Assembly: GCA_021805985.1 (NCBI GenBank)
Contig: JAJZDN010000013.1
Coordinates: 1 to 64,000 of the forward strand
Reading direction: 5' to 3'
Source of the DNA: Planctomycetota bacterium
GTDB lineage: Bacteria; Planctomycetota; Phycisphaerae; WQYP01
DNA length: 64,000 bases
Shown piece after piece: positions 26,222 to 36,407 of the stretch; position 1 is the stretch's first letter, and each line of letters begins with the position of its first letter. A program made the translations under genes and the position numbers. The notes beneath the pieces are model-generated. The model did not search any database, had not been told where the DNA came from, and worked only from the letters and a program-made list of their open reading frames with translations.

Positions 26222-29095
26222 GTGAATAGATTTTCCACTCTTCGTTTCTTGAATACCAGTTCCGTGGCTTGCCAACGTGTGGCATTGGGCGCAGCATCAC
26301 TGATGGCGTTGGCGATTGGGGGATGTGCGATGCATGGCAGCCCTGCGGCGAAATTGGACGCCACGGCGGCACCAACGCATCTGCAGACGCAGCTACGGCA
26401 AAATCCATTGGCCATTAATTCCCTTCATCCCCGCTTGGGTTGGGTGTTGCCATGGAACGGCCGCGGAGAGTTCCAAAGCGCTTACGAAGTTCTCGTGGCG
26501 TCATCGCCGCAGCTTCTGGAGCAGAACCGGGGCAATATCTGGAATTCCGGCAAGGTAATGTCAGGGCAATCCATCAACATTCGTTATGGCGGTGCGGCGT
26601 TGAAATCTCGTGAACGCTGCTTCTGGAAGGTGCGGGTTTGGAATCAGGCCGGAGAGGCCAGCCATTGGAGCCAAACCGCTCACTGGCAGGAAGGATTACT
26701 GGCAGCCAGTCAATGGCATGGTGCACAGTGGATCGGCTGGAAGCCGGCTCCTAAAATGGGGATTAACCATCCCATACCGGCGATTTATCTGCGGGATCAA
26801 TTCAACGTGTCCAAGCCGGTGAAACGTGCCGTAGCTTATTTCAGTGGTTTGGGTTTGGGACGCATGTATATTAATGGGAAACGCACCAGTGATACGCAAC
26901 TTTCACCCGCTTTGAGCTGGTATCCGAAGCGCTGTTATTACGTCGCCCGCAATGTCACGAAACTGCTGCGACAGGGAAGCAATGCCTTGGGTGTCATTCT
27001 AGGAAATGGCCGGATGTATGGTATGGGCGGCGTCGCCCCGTACACAATCCACATTTCCCCCCGCATGAAACTCATGCTGCATATCACGTATCAAGATGGC
27101 ACTACAGCTATTATTACCAGCAACAAGCACTGGGAAATGACTGATAGCGGGCCGATTCGCATGAACAATGAATACAATGGCGAAACGTATAAGGTTGCCA
27201 TGCGTATGCCGGGCTGGAATCAGGTTGGCTTTGCGGGCAAAGGCTGGAAAAATGCCCGTGTGCTGCGCTCGCCCGGCGGCAGGCTGGTGGCGGAATTTCA
27301 ACAGCCGATCCGTGTTACCCAGATACTTCATCCCGTTAAAGTATCTGAAATTGCACCCGGCAAGTGGATGTTTGATATGGCGCAAAACATGGTGGGCTGG
27401 TGCCAAATTCATATCCCCAACGGTCCAGCCGGAGCGAAAGTGATGTTGCGGCACGGAGAAAGCCTCGTGCGTAATGGCCAGCAAACCGTGGATTTAAATA
27501 CCGCCGGAAAAGGTCGAATTCATCTTTACGTGGCTAACTTGCGAAGCGCCAAGCAGACCGATACGGTCATTCTGAATGGTAAAGGCTCAATCACCTGGCA
27601 TCCCATATTTACGTATCACGGATTTCGCTTTGTAGAGCTTACCGGCTATCCCGGCACTCCGACGTTGGCCACGCTGGAAGGGCAGGAAGTCCATGACGCA
27701 TTACCGGTCATTGGGGGATTTGCTTGTTCAGATAAATTGGTTAATCAAATTGTTCACAATGCTCGTTGGGGCATCCAAAACAACTATCGCTCCATTCCCA
27801 CCGACTGCCCGCAACGGGATGAACGCCAGGGCTGGATGGGCGATCGCGGCATGGAATCACGCAGCGAATCATTTCTATTTAATACCGAACGATTCCATGA
27901 CAAATGGTTGTGGGATATGCAGGATGCGCAACACTCCAGCGGAGATGTCTCCGATGTAAATCCGCCATACTGGTCCGTCTATACCAAAGATGTCACGTGG
28001 CCCAGTACATTTATTTACCTGCCCGGCACCTTATATTTGCAATATGGACAGATTTCTCCCATTCGCGATCACTATGCCGCGATGAGCAAGTGGATCAATT
28101 ATCAGTTGGCCAAGGTACACGGCGGAATCAGTAACCAAGATACCTATGGCGACTGGTGCTCTCCGCCACGCTCGGCCCACAATATTCACTCCAGAGACCC
28201 TAACCGTGCCACTCCCGGGGCGCTGCTGGCTACAGCAACGCTGTACAAAGACCTGCAACTTATGGCCATGTATGCCAAAGTGCTGCATAAACCCGCGGGG
28301 CAAAGGCATTGGCTGGCCGAAGCGCATAAGCTTTATGTGGGCTTTAATAAGCATTTATGGAATGCCAAGGGCGGCTACTATGGCAATGGGTCGGATACCG
28401 CCTGCGTGTTGCCGCTGGCTGCGGGAATTGTGCCGCAAAGCCGCCGCGCGCGTGTGATGAAGCGTCTGCTGTGGCGCATGCACGCACGACAGGATGATCA
28501 CGTGGGTGTCGGCGTTATCGGCATGCAATGGATATTTAACGTCATGGCCCGCAACGGTCAGGCCAATCTGGCCTGGAAAATGCTTAATCAGACCACGTAT
28601 CCCGGCTGGGGATACATGGTTAAACATGGTGCCACAACCATTTGGGAACTCTGGAATGGCAACACCGCCAATCCCGCCATGAATTCCCAAGATCATGTCA
28701 TGTTCATCGGAGACATGCTCACCTGGCTGTTTCAATATGTCGGCGGTATTCAAAGCGACACCGGCGGCCCCGGCTTTGAGCACATTATGATGAAACCGCA
28801 CTTTTTGAAGGGCTTAACTTATGTAAATACCTGGCACCGCTCCCCTTATGGAAAAATTATCAGCAACTGGAAAATTGCGCCAAATGGTACATTCCGCTGG
28901 CACGTGCAGGTACCGGCCAATAGCTTCGCGACCGTGGAAATTCCTACAGCCGCGGCCACCGCTGTTATGCTTAATGGCCACAAGATCAGCAATAAGCCTT
29001 GGATTAAATTCGTGGCGTATGTCAATGGCCGAGCCATTTATATGCTGGAATCAGGGATCTATCAGTTCCGATCCCGGTTGGCGAATAAGCCATAG
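26222..29095 (+). CDS. GH78 alpha-L-rhamnosidase, predicted lipoprotein
   Basis: Releases terminal alpha-L-rhamnose from pectin (RG-I), plant glycosides or bacterial polysaccharides. GTG 26222 is preceded by GGAG 9 bases upstream. The N-terminus has a basic start, a hydrophobic core and a lipobox (LAIGGC), so an anchored outer-surface or periplasmic enzyme is likely. Domain order follows GH78: Ig-like N-domain (LGWVLPWNGRGEFQSAYEV), rhamnosidase N and CBM67-like jelly rolls (AYFSGLGLGRMYINGKR), (alpha/alpha)6 barrel and C-terminal beta domain. The catalytic acid is probably Glu534 in CPQRDERQGWMGD and the base Glu809 in TTIWELWNG. At 957 residues it is normal length. It is 4 bases from the next gene, so the two are surely co-transcribed. 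Confidence 0.94.
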   Translation: MNRFSTLRFLNTSSVACQRVALGAASLMALAIGGCAMHGSPAAKLDATAAPTHLQTQLRQNPLAINSLHPRLGWVLPWNGRGEFQSAYEVLVASSPQLLEQNRGNIWNSGKVMSGQSINIRYGGAALKSRERCFWKVRVWNQAGEASHWSQTAHWQEGLLAASQWHGAQWIGWKPAPKMGINHPIPAIYLRDQFNVSKPVKRAVAYFSGLGLGRMYINGKRTSDTQLSPALSWYPKRCYYVARNVTKLLRQGSNALGVILGNGRMYGMGGVAPYTIHISPRMKLMLHITYQDGTTAIITSNKHWEMTDSGPIRMNNEYNGETYKVAMRMPGWNQVGFAGKGWKNARVLRSPGGRLVAEFQQPIRVTQILHPVKVSEIAPGKWMFDMAQNMVGWCQIHIPNGPAGAKVMLRHGESLVRNGQQTVDLNTAGKGRIHLYVANLRSAKQTDTVILNGKGSITWHPIFTYHGFRFVELTGYPGTPTLATLEGQEVHDALPVIGGFACSDKLVNQIVHNARWGIQNNYRSIPTDCPQRDERQGWMGDRGMESRSESFLFNTERFHDKWLWDMQDAQHSSGDVSDVNPPYWSVYTKDVTWPSTFIYLPGTLYLQYGQISPIRDHYAAMSKWINYQLAKVHGGISNQDTYGDWCSPPRSAHNIHSRDPNRATPGALLATATLYKDLQLMAMYAKVLHKPAGQRHWLAEAHKLYVGFNKHLWNAKGGYYGNGSDTACVLPLAAGIVPQSRRARVMKRLLWRMHARQDDHVGVGVIGMQWIFNVMARNGQANLAWKMLNQTTYPGWGYMVKHGATTIWELWNGNTANPAMNSQDHVMFIGDMLTWLFQYVGGIQSDTGGPGFEHIMMKPHFLKGLTYVNTWHRSPYGKIISNWKIAPNGTFRWHVQVPANSFATVEIPTAAATAVMLNGHKISNKPWIKFVAYVNGRAIYMLESGIYQFRSRLANKP

Positions 29096-29113
29096 CAGTT
29101 GGAGTATGGGATA

Positions 29114-30976
29114 ATGGTTTATGATGCTTCCCCGTGGCGTAAGCTGGAAATAGTTTTTGTTGGGGTGGTCGTACTCGGTGCGAGCTTTTTGCCGGGCGTG
29201 GCGCGTTCGGCTGGCGCACAATCGGGACCGGCCGGGCAGAATATAATGCCGATTGCCGGGCCGGATACCTGGGGTGCCATTGACGCTTTAGGCCGCGTGC
29301 TGCCACACTACCGCACGGTTGGGCCACCGCGTAAAAATAAGTCCGTCGGTATTTTCTACTTTACGGCATATAATCATCCCGCATCGCGCATCGTCAATGG
29401 AAAAAAAGAATATTACCTGTATGACAACAATAAGATTATCGCTCGGCGGCATTATCGCCCCGACTGGTATCTCATCGGGCCGGTGGGAACAGTCCATTGG
29501 TGGGGTGAACCGCTGGCGGGCTATTACCGCAGCAGTGATCCGTGGGTTATTCGACAGAATGCGGAAATGTTGGCCGACGCTGGCGTCAATACACTGATTT
29601 TCGATAACACCAATGGCCCCACGTACCCCAACACGCAGCAAACTATCTTCAAAAACTTGGAGCGCCTGCGAAAATTGGGTGATGCGACGCCGGATTTCGC
29701 CTGCTTCACCGGTCATGGTGCCTGGAATACCGATTATCAGAACATTTACAAAAAAGGATTATATAAGAACCTCTGGTTTCAATGGGGTGGTAAGCCACTG
29801 TTGCTTTATACAGCCAAGGGCCGCCAGATTCCGGCCAAACTGCGAAAGTTTTTTACGATGCGGTATTGCTGGGCCTGGACGGCAGGCAAGAATCGATGGG
29901 GATGGGATAATGTAAGTTCCCGAAGACAACTGCAACGGCAATACGCTTGGCATCTTAGTCCTCAAGTGCCGGAGGAAATGCCGGTGGCCGTCGGTGGATG
30001 GGCAGCCACCGCCAATATCGGTCGGAGTTTTCATGACGGCATAGAGCCGCCGCGAGCTTTGCAGAACCCAGCCGTGGGATTGTGCTTTGCTCAACAGTGG
30101 CAACATGCACTGAAAGTGGATCCGGCCTTTGTGTTCATCACCGGCTGGAATGAATGGACCGCCGGTTGTTTCCCCAGCGGGGGTGCCGGGCCGGGTTCCT
30201 GGCCCACGATGATAGGGCACCCGATTAAACCCGGAGCGCCGATTTACGTTGATGAGTTTGACTCGGAGTATTCGCGGGATGCCCAGCCTATGAAAGGTGG
30301 CTTCGAGGATGACTATTACTATCAGATGGTTTTGAATATTCGACGCTACAAAGGCGTTCACCCTTTGCCGCCAATCAGCAGAACGACAATTTCCATGCAT
30401 AAATCATGGCACCAATGGGCTTCTGTGGCACCGCTGTTTGTCAATAATATCGGCCTGGCTGTGCATCGGGATTATCAGGTCTGGGGGAACGGACCAACCT
30501 TGCCCGTGGATAAAAATAATACGGGCCGCAATGATCTCGTGGCCGCTAAAGTTTGCTATGATGCCAAAAACATTTATTTTTGGGTGCAGGCTCGCAAACC
30601 CATTACAAGTTGGAAAGCCCCCAACTGGATGCTGCTGTTTATCAACAGCACGGGGAACCCCCATAAGGGTTGGCTGGGTTATACTTACGTCATTGATCGC
30701 AAGGTGCTCAATGACCACACCACCACCCTGCAGGAAAATATTGGCAGCCGATACCAATGGAAGACCGTAGGCCAGGTGCAATACCGTGTGCACGGTGATC
30801 AGATGGAAGTAGTTGTACCGCGGAAACTACTTGATCTGGCGGGAAAGTTGCCGCCGGATATTCATTTCAAGTGGGCGGACAACATCCAGCAGACCGGCAA
30901 GTGGAGCGATTTTTACCTCAACGGCGATTGTGCTCCGCCCTTCCGTTACTATTACCGGGCAAAATTCCGGCAGTAA
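29114..30976 (+). CDS. Secreted GH99/WbsX-like protein with CBM9-like C-terminal domain
   Basis: Start ATG 29114, with GGAG 9 bases upstream and a signal peptide (IVFVGVVVLGASFLPG); a TTG at 29099 is less likely. The main part is a TIM-barrel-like domain: YFTAYNHP at the first strand, WVIRQNAEMLADAGVNTLIF, and VFITGWNEWTAG near the end. The last motif matches the GWNEW signature of GH99/WbsX and GH71-like proteins. The C-terminal ~150 residues (VAAKVCYDAKNIYFWVQA ... HFKWADNIQQ) resemble the family 9 carbohydrate-binding module. The substrate is unknown; related barrels cut alpha-mannan or alpha-glucan. Position right after the rhamnosidase suggests a role on the same glycan. Confidence 0.65.
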   Translation: MVYDASPWRKLEIVFVGVVVLGASFLPGVARSAGAQSGPAGQNIMPIAGPDTWGAIDALGRVLPHYRTVGPPRKNKSVGIFYFTAYNHPASRIVNGKKEYYLYDNNKIIARRHYRPDWYLIGPVGTVHWWGEPLAGYYRSSDPWVIRQNAEMLADAGVNTLIFDNTNGPTYPNTQQTIFKNLERLRKLGDATPDFACFTGHGAWNTDYQNIYKKGLYKNLWFQWGGKPLLLYTAKGRQIPAKLRKFFTMRYCWAWTAGKNRWGWDNVSSRRQLQRQYAWHLSPQVPEEMPVAVGGWAATANIGRSFHDGIEPPRALQNPAVGLCFAQQWQHALKVDPAFVFITGWNEWTAGCFPSGGAGPGSWPTMIGHPIKPGAPIYVDEFDSEYSRDAQPMKGGFEDDYYYQMVLNIRRYKGVHPLPPISRTTISMHKSWHQWASVAPLFVNNIGLAVHRDYQVWGNGPTLPVDKNNTGRNDLVAAKVCYDAKNIYFWVQARKPITSWKAPNWMLLFINSTGNPHKGWLGYTYVIDRKVLNDHTTTLQENIGSRYQWKTVGQVQYRVHGDQMEVVVPRKLLDLAGKLPPDIHFKWADNIQQTGKWSDFYLNGDCAPPFRYYYRAKFRQ

Positions 30977-31113
30977 GCTCGTTTCCCTGATACTTTCCTT
31001 AAAAGCGCTCCGTGGGGACAGCCTTCTCGCAGATAGAGACTCACTCTTGGTGAGGAAGCGCCTGGTTGCATCCCGATGACGAGCAGTAGCTCGGTCGCGA
31101 AAGTTTTCCCGGT

Positions 31114-33291
31114 ATGGTTTCCCCGGTATGGATGAAATTTCGAGCTATTGGGGTTAGATTGTGTGTCATGGCCGCAGATTTACAACCGTCAATCAATCCA
31201 CCGGAAAAAAATGATCCGGAAGCCGGATCGCAGAATGCGACTTTTCTCTTTCATGGCGGGCAGGGCGGGGCGTGGAGGACATTTGTCGCGCGTGTGATTT
31301 ATCCGGCATTGGGAATGTTTGTTTTATGTCTGGTGGTTTACTATCCATTACATGCCGCCGGGTTTATCTGGGATGATGGTTACTGGATTTTGAGTAATCC
31401 CACCATGCATCATTGGCGGGATATACCGGTGATCTGGTTTAATCCGATGGCCTTCATGCAATATTACCCGTTATCGGTAACGGCCTATTTTCTGCAATAT
31501 CAACTGTGGGGCGCTAATCCTCTGGGATATCACGTCGTGAGCGTGATCCTCCAGGTCATTTGCGCGCTGTTTTTATGGCGAATTCTGCTGCAACTGCGTC
31601 TGCGCGCGGCGTGGCTGGCGGCGGCGATTTTTGCGATCAATCCGTTGGTTGTTGAATCTGTCGCGTGGGTGGTGGAGCAGAAAAACCTTATTTCCGGAAT
31701 ATGCGTGCTGGCAACTGTGTGGGCTTGGATACGCTTTGCCTCACTGGATAGACCGGATGATGTAGTAGAATATGCCGAACCGGTGTATCACTGGAAATTT
31801 TACGCTCTGGCAGCAGTATTTTATTTTCTGGCGGTCTGTGCAAAAACGTTTGTCTGCGCGTTGCCGGCGGCGATCCTGGTGCTGACATGGTGGAAGCTCG
31901 GTCGCGTCACGCGAAAGCATCTTTTGGCCAGCGTGCCATTCTTTATCATTACCGCCGGTGCGGGGTGGATGGCGGCTTGGCGGGAGCGGTACGGGGCCGG
32001 GGCGCACGGCAAGGCTTATCATTTTTCGGTATTCCAACATCTGGTCATTGCGGGCAAAGATATCTGGTTTTATGCCGGAAAACTGTTCTGGCCCCACCCA
32101 ATCTTGATGGTCTATCCGCGCTGGCATGTGCATGGTTTTACCACATTGGATATTTTATACCCCATCGCTGCGGCCCTGGTCGCAGTGGTCTGTTTTGCTG
32201 CACAAAAGCGCTGTGAGCGCGGATTGTTCGCAGCGATTGCCATTTATGGCATTATGATTTCGCCGTCTCTGGGATTTGTTACTTTTGCCGGCATGACCAT
32301 CACGTTTGTGGCTGATCATTATTTTTATCTGGGTTGTATAAGCTTAATTGTGCTGGTGACACAGGTGGGGGCGATCACTTTAGAACGTCTGCAGTCGGTT
32401 GGGAAAGCAATTGAGCCGGGCATCACACAGCCGCCGGCATCGCGGGCCGCAGTCGCCGGTTATAAAAACACATTGGCCGTGGGAGTCGCCTCGGTCGTGT
32501 TGCTGGCGCTGGGTGCGGTGAGTTATTCCCAATGTCTATTTTATATCCCACCCATTGAAATATGGGTGCATGAACTGAAATATGACAAACAATGCTTTAA
32601 AGCGCATGAAACGTTGGCCATGCATGACAAAGCCCACGGGCACTTCAACCAGGAAGTTGCCAACTGTCGCGCCGCCCTGAAGTTGACCAAGGGCAAAGAT
32701 CCATTAGCGAATTATTTAATGGGGTCGTTCTATCTGGAGAAACGGCACGACATTAAGTCGGCCATGTCCTATCTGCGGGCGTCACTTAAAGTGGATTCTT
32801 ATCAGGCCAAAGCAATTGTCAAATTAGCTTATTGCTATGAGCAGCAGGGAAACTGGGCCATGGCAGTCACTGATCTGCAGCGAGGGATAAATTTGATGCC
32901 CAGGTCCAGCAGGCTGTATCTGGCGTACGGCGTGGCGCAAAGCCATTTGGGCAATAACGCCCTTGCCAACAAGGCATATCGTGACGCCATTACCTGCAAT
33001 CCGCACAATGCCGACGCGCGCTATAATTTGGCGGTGCTGTTAGATAAGTCGGGACATTGGCGTCAGGCCATCGCGCTCTATCGGCAGGCGTTGGAGCTTA
33101 ATCCACAACTGGCACCGGCGCATTATTTTTATGGGCTGGATTTATTAAACCATGGCCACCCGAATCAGGCTGCCAAGCAGTTTCGCACGGTTATTGCGTT
33201 AAGCCCGAATCATAAATCGGCGTATAAATTTTTAGCACAGGCGTTGAAGGCCGCGGGCCATCCGCAGCGTCGTGAGGGTGGGGGGCGCTGA
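31114..33291 (+). CDS. Polytopic membrane protein with C-terminal TPR domain
   Basis: Begins with about 9-11 membrane segments that resemble the PMT/TMTC-type glycosyltransferase superfamily. Evidence is FIWDDGYWILSNP with its paired acidic residues in the first outer loop, YYPLSVTAYFLQYQLWG, and NPLVVESVAWVVEQKNLIS. The last ~230 residues hold at least five tetratricopeptide repeats (PLANYLMGSFYLEKRHDIKS, ADARYNLAVLLDKSGHWRQA, APAHYFYGLDLLNHGHPNQA). Such proteins are common in planctomycetes and are loosely annotated as O-GlcNAc-transferase-like, but no OGT domain is present; this looks like a TMTC-type mannosyltransferase relative or a scaffold. The start is unsure: ATG 31114, 31132 and 31168 all lack a good ribosome site. 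It does not appear to be in an operon. Confidence 0.75.
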   Translation: MVSPVWMKFRAIGVRLCVMAADLQPSINPPEKNDPEAGSQNATFLFHGGQGGAWRTFVARVIYPALGMFVLCLVVYYPLHAAGFIWDDGYWILSNPTMHHWRDIPVIWFNPMAFMQYYPLSVTAYFLQYQLWGANPLGYHVVSVILQVICALFLWRILLQLRLRAAWLAAAIFAINPLVVESVAWVVEQKNLISGICVLATVWAWIRFASLDRPDDVVEYAEPVYHWKFYALAAVFYFLAVCAKTFVCALPAAILVLTWWKLGRVTRKHLLASVPFFIITAGAGWMAAWRERYGAGAHGKAYHFSVFQHLVIAGKDIWFYAGKLFWPHPILMVYPRWHVHGFTTLDILYPIAAALVAVVCFAAQKRCERGLFAAIAIYGIMISPSLGFVTFAGMTITFVADHYFYLGCISLIVLVTQVGAITLERLQSVGKAIEPGITQPPASRAAVAGYKNTLAVGVASVVLLALGAVSYSQCLFYIPPIEIWVHELKYDKQCFKAHETLAMHDKAHGHFNQEVANCRAALKLTKGKDPLANYLMGSFYLEKRHDIKSAMSYLRASLKVDSYQAKAIVKLAYCYEQQGNWAMAVTDLQRGINLMPRSSRLYLAYGVAQSHLGNNALANKAYRDAITCNPHNADARYNLAVLLDKSGHWRQAIALYRQALELNPQLAPAHYFYGLDLLNHGHPNQAAKQFRTVIALSPNHKSAYKFLAQALKAAGHPQRREGGGR

Positions 33292-33444
33292 AATGGCACG
33301 GTATGGGGAAAGCCCGGCCACCTCATATCTGGATTGCTTAGACCGGCTTCCAATGTGCGTTATTGGATTTTCTAAATTCCTAAAAGCCGCATAGAATGGC
33401 TTGCAGGATTACGCTTTTATCGGCGAAAGGAACGTTACAGCTCT

Positions 33445-35070
33445 ATGCCCACTCGCTTATACAACACGTTGCATCATCGGTTTGAAGATTTTATCCCGTT
33501 GCATCCAGGCCCCGACTCGGCAGATCCCATTTCCGGCAGTCAGATCGGCATTTATAGTTGCGGCCCCACGGTGTACGACTATGCGCATATCGGCAATTTT
33601 CGAGCCTTTTTATTTTCCGATGTGCTGCGGCGCTATCTTGAATTGCGCGGCGCACGGGTAATCCACGTAATGAATATGACTGATGTCGGTCACATGACCG
33701 ACGATCAACTCGCCGACGGTGCGGGCCGTGATAAGCTGGAAGTCGCAGTAGAGAAAATGAAGGAGAATAAAAAAGCGGGTAAAGCCTTGATTGAAAACCC
33801 CAATGATCCATTTGCCGTGGCAGATTATTTCGCGGGCGCTTTTCTGCACGACGCCCGCCTTCTGGGATTGGGCGTAGTGGCAGATTATGACGCGGCCACA
33901 ACTCAAGAATCAAAAGAGAAAATTATTCCGCGGCCCACGCGGCATATTCCAGAATTTATTGCCATGATCCAATTGTTAATCAACCGGGGACACGCCTATG
34001 TCGGTGCCGACGGCGTAGTTTATTATGATATTCACAGCTTCCCGGCATACGGTGAACTTTCCGGTAATTCTCTGGAACAGTTGTCACACGGAGCCGGTGG
34101 CAGAACCAATGAGCAGGCAGCCAAGAAGCACCCCGCAGATTTTTTCCTTTGGAAGCCCGATACGCATCACATCATGCGGTGGCCTAGCCCCTGGGGTGAC
34201 GGGTATCCTGGCTGGCATATTGAGTGCAGCGTGATGTCTATGCGTGCGCTGGGGCCGTCGTTTGATCTTCACACCGGCGGAGAAGACAACATTCATCCGC
34301 ACCATGAATGCGAAATTGCACAATCGGAAGGGGCTACCGGCAAGCCATTTGTAAAATACTGGATGCATACACGTCATTTAATGGTGAATGGCGAAAAAAT
34401 GTCCAAGTCCAAGGGAAATTTCTTTACCATTCGTGATCTCATGGCCAAGGGCTTCGACCCCGTGGTGATCCGGTGGGGGCTTATCAGCACACGCTACAGA
34501 GAGCCATTAAATTTTACGATTCAAAGTCTTTATGAGGCCGCAGCGGCAATTACAACTCTGCGGGACTTTGCGGAAAAATTGACGGCTGCAGTAGCCGCAG
34601 TGGATGAAGCCGCCGGCGACGGAGATTTTTCCGCGCCAGGTGCCCCCGCCGATGCGGCGCATGATCCGGCCTTGGAACCAGCGGATCGGCAAATGCTGGC
34701 GGAATTCAATTCCGCGATGGACGATGATCTGAACGTTTCGGGCGCGTTGGCTGCCTTGTTCACGTGGACCAATGGTTTACATAAACAAAAAAAAATCGCC
34801 TACCCGCAGGCTCGATCAGCATTGCAGAGTCTAAAAAAGGTGGATCATGTGCTGGGGGTTATTTTTGCCAAGTTGCAGGACTTGTCCCAGGACACGAAAC
34901 AGCAAGTTGAACAACTCATGCAGAAACGCGTCGAGGCTCGGCAGCAAAAAGATTTCAGCGCCGCCGATCTGCTGAGGAAACAACTCGTGGCCCTGGGCGT
35001 AGAAGTTAAAGATACGCCCACGGCCTCAACATGGCGGCCACGCCTCGCCCCGGAAAAGCTTGCTCAATGA
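33445..35070 (+). CDS. cysS: Cysteinyl-tRNA synthetase
   Basis: Class I aminoacyl-tRNA synthetase that charges tRNA-Cys. Cys39 (YSCGPTVYDYAHIGN) begins the zinc site and the HIGH-type motif AHIGN; GEDNIHPHHECE gives the other zinc ligands; the KMSKS loop is residues 318-322 (KMSKSKGNFFTIRD). A helical C-terminal domain ends in VKDTPTASTWRP, the usual CysRS finish. Length 541 exceeds the 460 typical of E. coli, mostly from an insertion rich in Lys/Glu after MTDVGHMTDDQ (residues ~94-125) and an Ala-rich segment in the anticodon-stem domain. The gene appears monocistronic and is followed by a strong terminator. Confidence 0.97.
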   Translation: MPTRLYNTLHHRFEDFIPLHPGPDSADPISGSQIGIYSCGPTVYDYAHIGNFRAFLFSDVLRRYLELRGARVIHVMNMTDVGHMTDDQLADGAGRDKLEVAVEKMKENKKAGKALIENPNDPFAVADYFAGAFLHDARLLGLGVVADYDAATTQESKEKIIPRPTRHIPEFIAMIQLLINRGHAYVGADGVVYYDIHSFPAYGELSGNSLEQLSHGAGGRTNEQAAKKHPADFFLWKPDTHHIMRWPSPWGDGYPGWHIECSVMSMRALGPSFDLHTGGEDNIHPHHECEIAQSEGATGKPFVKYWMHTRHLMVNGEKMSKSKGNFFTIRDLMAKGFDPVVIRWGLISTRYREPLNFTIQSLYEAAAAITTLRDFAEKLTAAVAAVDEAAGDGDFSAPGAPADAAHDPALEPADRQMLAEFNSAMDDDLNVSGALAALFTWTNGLHKQKKIAYPQARSALQSLKKVDHVLGVIFAKLQDLSQDTKQQVEQLMQKRVEARQQKDFSAADLLRKQLVALGVEVKDTPTASTWRPRLAPEKLAQ

Positions 35071-35200
35071 GTTTCTGAAAGTGTTAACTCCCTGAAGAAC
35101 ATCCATAAAGTTCGTGATGGGCATCACGCAGGAGGTCCCAACCAGTTATCTGGAAATCTCCTGGAGTCTATTTATCTAAAGTTATACCCCGGACGAAAAA

Positions 35201-35230
35201 AAGACCGCCCATTTATTGGGCGGTCTTTTT
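35201..35230. terminator. Bidirectional rho-independent terminator
   Basis: A perfect 10-bp stem (35201-35210 with 35218-35227), 7-base loop, T-run on the plus strand and A-run on its other side. It sits between the convergent cysS and PEP-CTERM genes and should stop both. Confidence 0.92.
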
Positions 35231-35262
35231 AATTTTAGTAACTTCGATTCGGTCAGGGTGAT

Positions 35263-36078
35263 TTAAGCCTTATTGCCGCGGCGGCGAGCGCCGACAAGCA
35301 GGGCTAATCCACCAAGCGCAAAAAGAGCCAAGGTAGCCGGTTCCGGCGTAGGAACACTGCTTGTGCCTAGGACGAGCTGCGCCCCGTCGAGGTACGCCAT
35401 GGAATTGGCAGTCGTCCCGATGAACACGCCTTGAATAGCCGCCTGACCCGTGTTACCAATTTCTCCAGTGTTACCCGAGAACACAACGTAATTGTCTCCC
35501 GAGATGAACGAACTGTCATCGCTCGGCGACGCGTTCGTTGCTGTTAAGGATGTGGTACCGATCTGAAATGTGGTAGAGGCATTGTTGCCAGCGCTGCCGT
35601 TAATACTGTAGAGGTAAAGCATATAGGGCGTATTGGCCGGCAGGTTTAAAAATCCAAATTCACCTGCAGTCGATGAGGGATTTCCAGCCGTCGCCCAATC
35701 GTTCAGCAGCGCTCCAACATTGGAGGATGCGGTCTGCGTGCCGCTGCCCGATCCGTTGAGGTTCCCCAGAGTCATGGCAATCGAATGACCGTTGGCTGTG
35801 ACGGTGCCTGACGGGCTACCTTGAGAATTCTGGATTCCGACGGCCGTTATTGCCCCCGTGCTTTTGCTAAGGTCCACCGGATTCCAATAGGTGCCGGAAT
35901 CTGCGGTGTAAGCGCCAATACCATCATAAGTGGTGGTGCCGACGGCATTGGAGATCGAACTGCTCGTGCCGTTAAGATCAAAATTAAATACGTCAATCGT
36001 CTGCGCCTGCACAGATGATCCAACCCCATTGGCTGCAACGATAACTGCTGCGATTCCGAACAGTGCTGACTTTCTCAT
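35263..36078 (-). CDS. PEP-CTERM sorting-domain secreted protein 1
   Basis: Secreted protein of unknown function. ATG 36078 is preceded by GGAG with 6-base spacing. Signal peptide MRKSALFGIAAVIVAANG, cleavage after VQAQ. The mature region (about 215 residues) is Ser/Thr/Asn/Gly-rich and beta-strand-prone, like other surface-exposed planctomycete PEP-CTERM proteins. The C-terminus has the full sorting signal: VPTPEPATLALFALGGLALL followed by GARRRG, that is, PEP motif, hydrophobic helix and basic tail. Proteins with this tail are processed by exosortase (EpsH/XrtA type), which is not encoded here. A paralogue-like second gene lies upstream with the same tail. Confidence 0.92.
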   Translation of the reverse strand: MRKSALFGIAAVIVAANGVGSSVQAQTIDVFNFDLNGTSSSISNAVGTTTYDGIGAYTADSGTYWNPVDLSKSTGAITAVGIQNSQGSPSGTVTANGHSIAMTLGNLNGSGSGTQTASSNVGALLNDWATAGNPSSTAGEFGFLNLPANTPYMLYLYSINGSAGNNASTTFQIGTTSLTATNASPSDDSSFISGDNYVVFSGNTGEIGNTGQAAIQGVFIGTTANSMAYLDGAQLVLGTSSVPTPEPATLALFALGGLALLVGARRRGNKA

Positions 36079-36272
36079 AGCCATCTCCAAAATAAAAGGA
36101 TTGAGATAATAACTTCAGATCATTGGCCGCTCATCGAACTACAATGGGCTAAATACCTATGATCACATTTTTGCTTCTACATGCGACAGATTGAAATCAT
36201 CTACATCGCTGCCTTGGCAGAAAAGTGCCGAAAACAATAATTTTCGTTCAAGTCTCTCTAAGGCCTACATAG

Positions 36273-36301
36273 AATATACTCCCGTAAGGGGAACAAGTCA
36301 A
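36273..36301 (-). promoter_or_regulatory. Promoter of PEP-CTERM gene 1
   Basis: Minus strand: -35 TTGACT (36296-36301), 17-base spacer, -10 TATATT (36273-36278). Expected start near 36266, leaving a leader of about 190 bases before ATG 36078. Confidence 0.75.
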
Positions 36302-36407
36302 GAAATAATTGACAAAATATTAAAGTTCTTCTGAAAGTAGTATCACCACTTTTAAACATATAAAATTCGTCTTTAAGACGAATTGCTTTGTGGGCAGTGC
36401 GCAGAAA

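Noticed and set aside
36364-36384. Near-palindrome (ATTCGTCTT/AAGACGAAT) upstream of PEP-CTERM gene 1
   Set aside because: One-base centre and position about 65 bp above the -35 make an operator possible, but a single site without conservation data is too weak to call.
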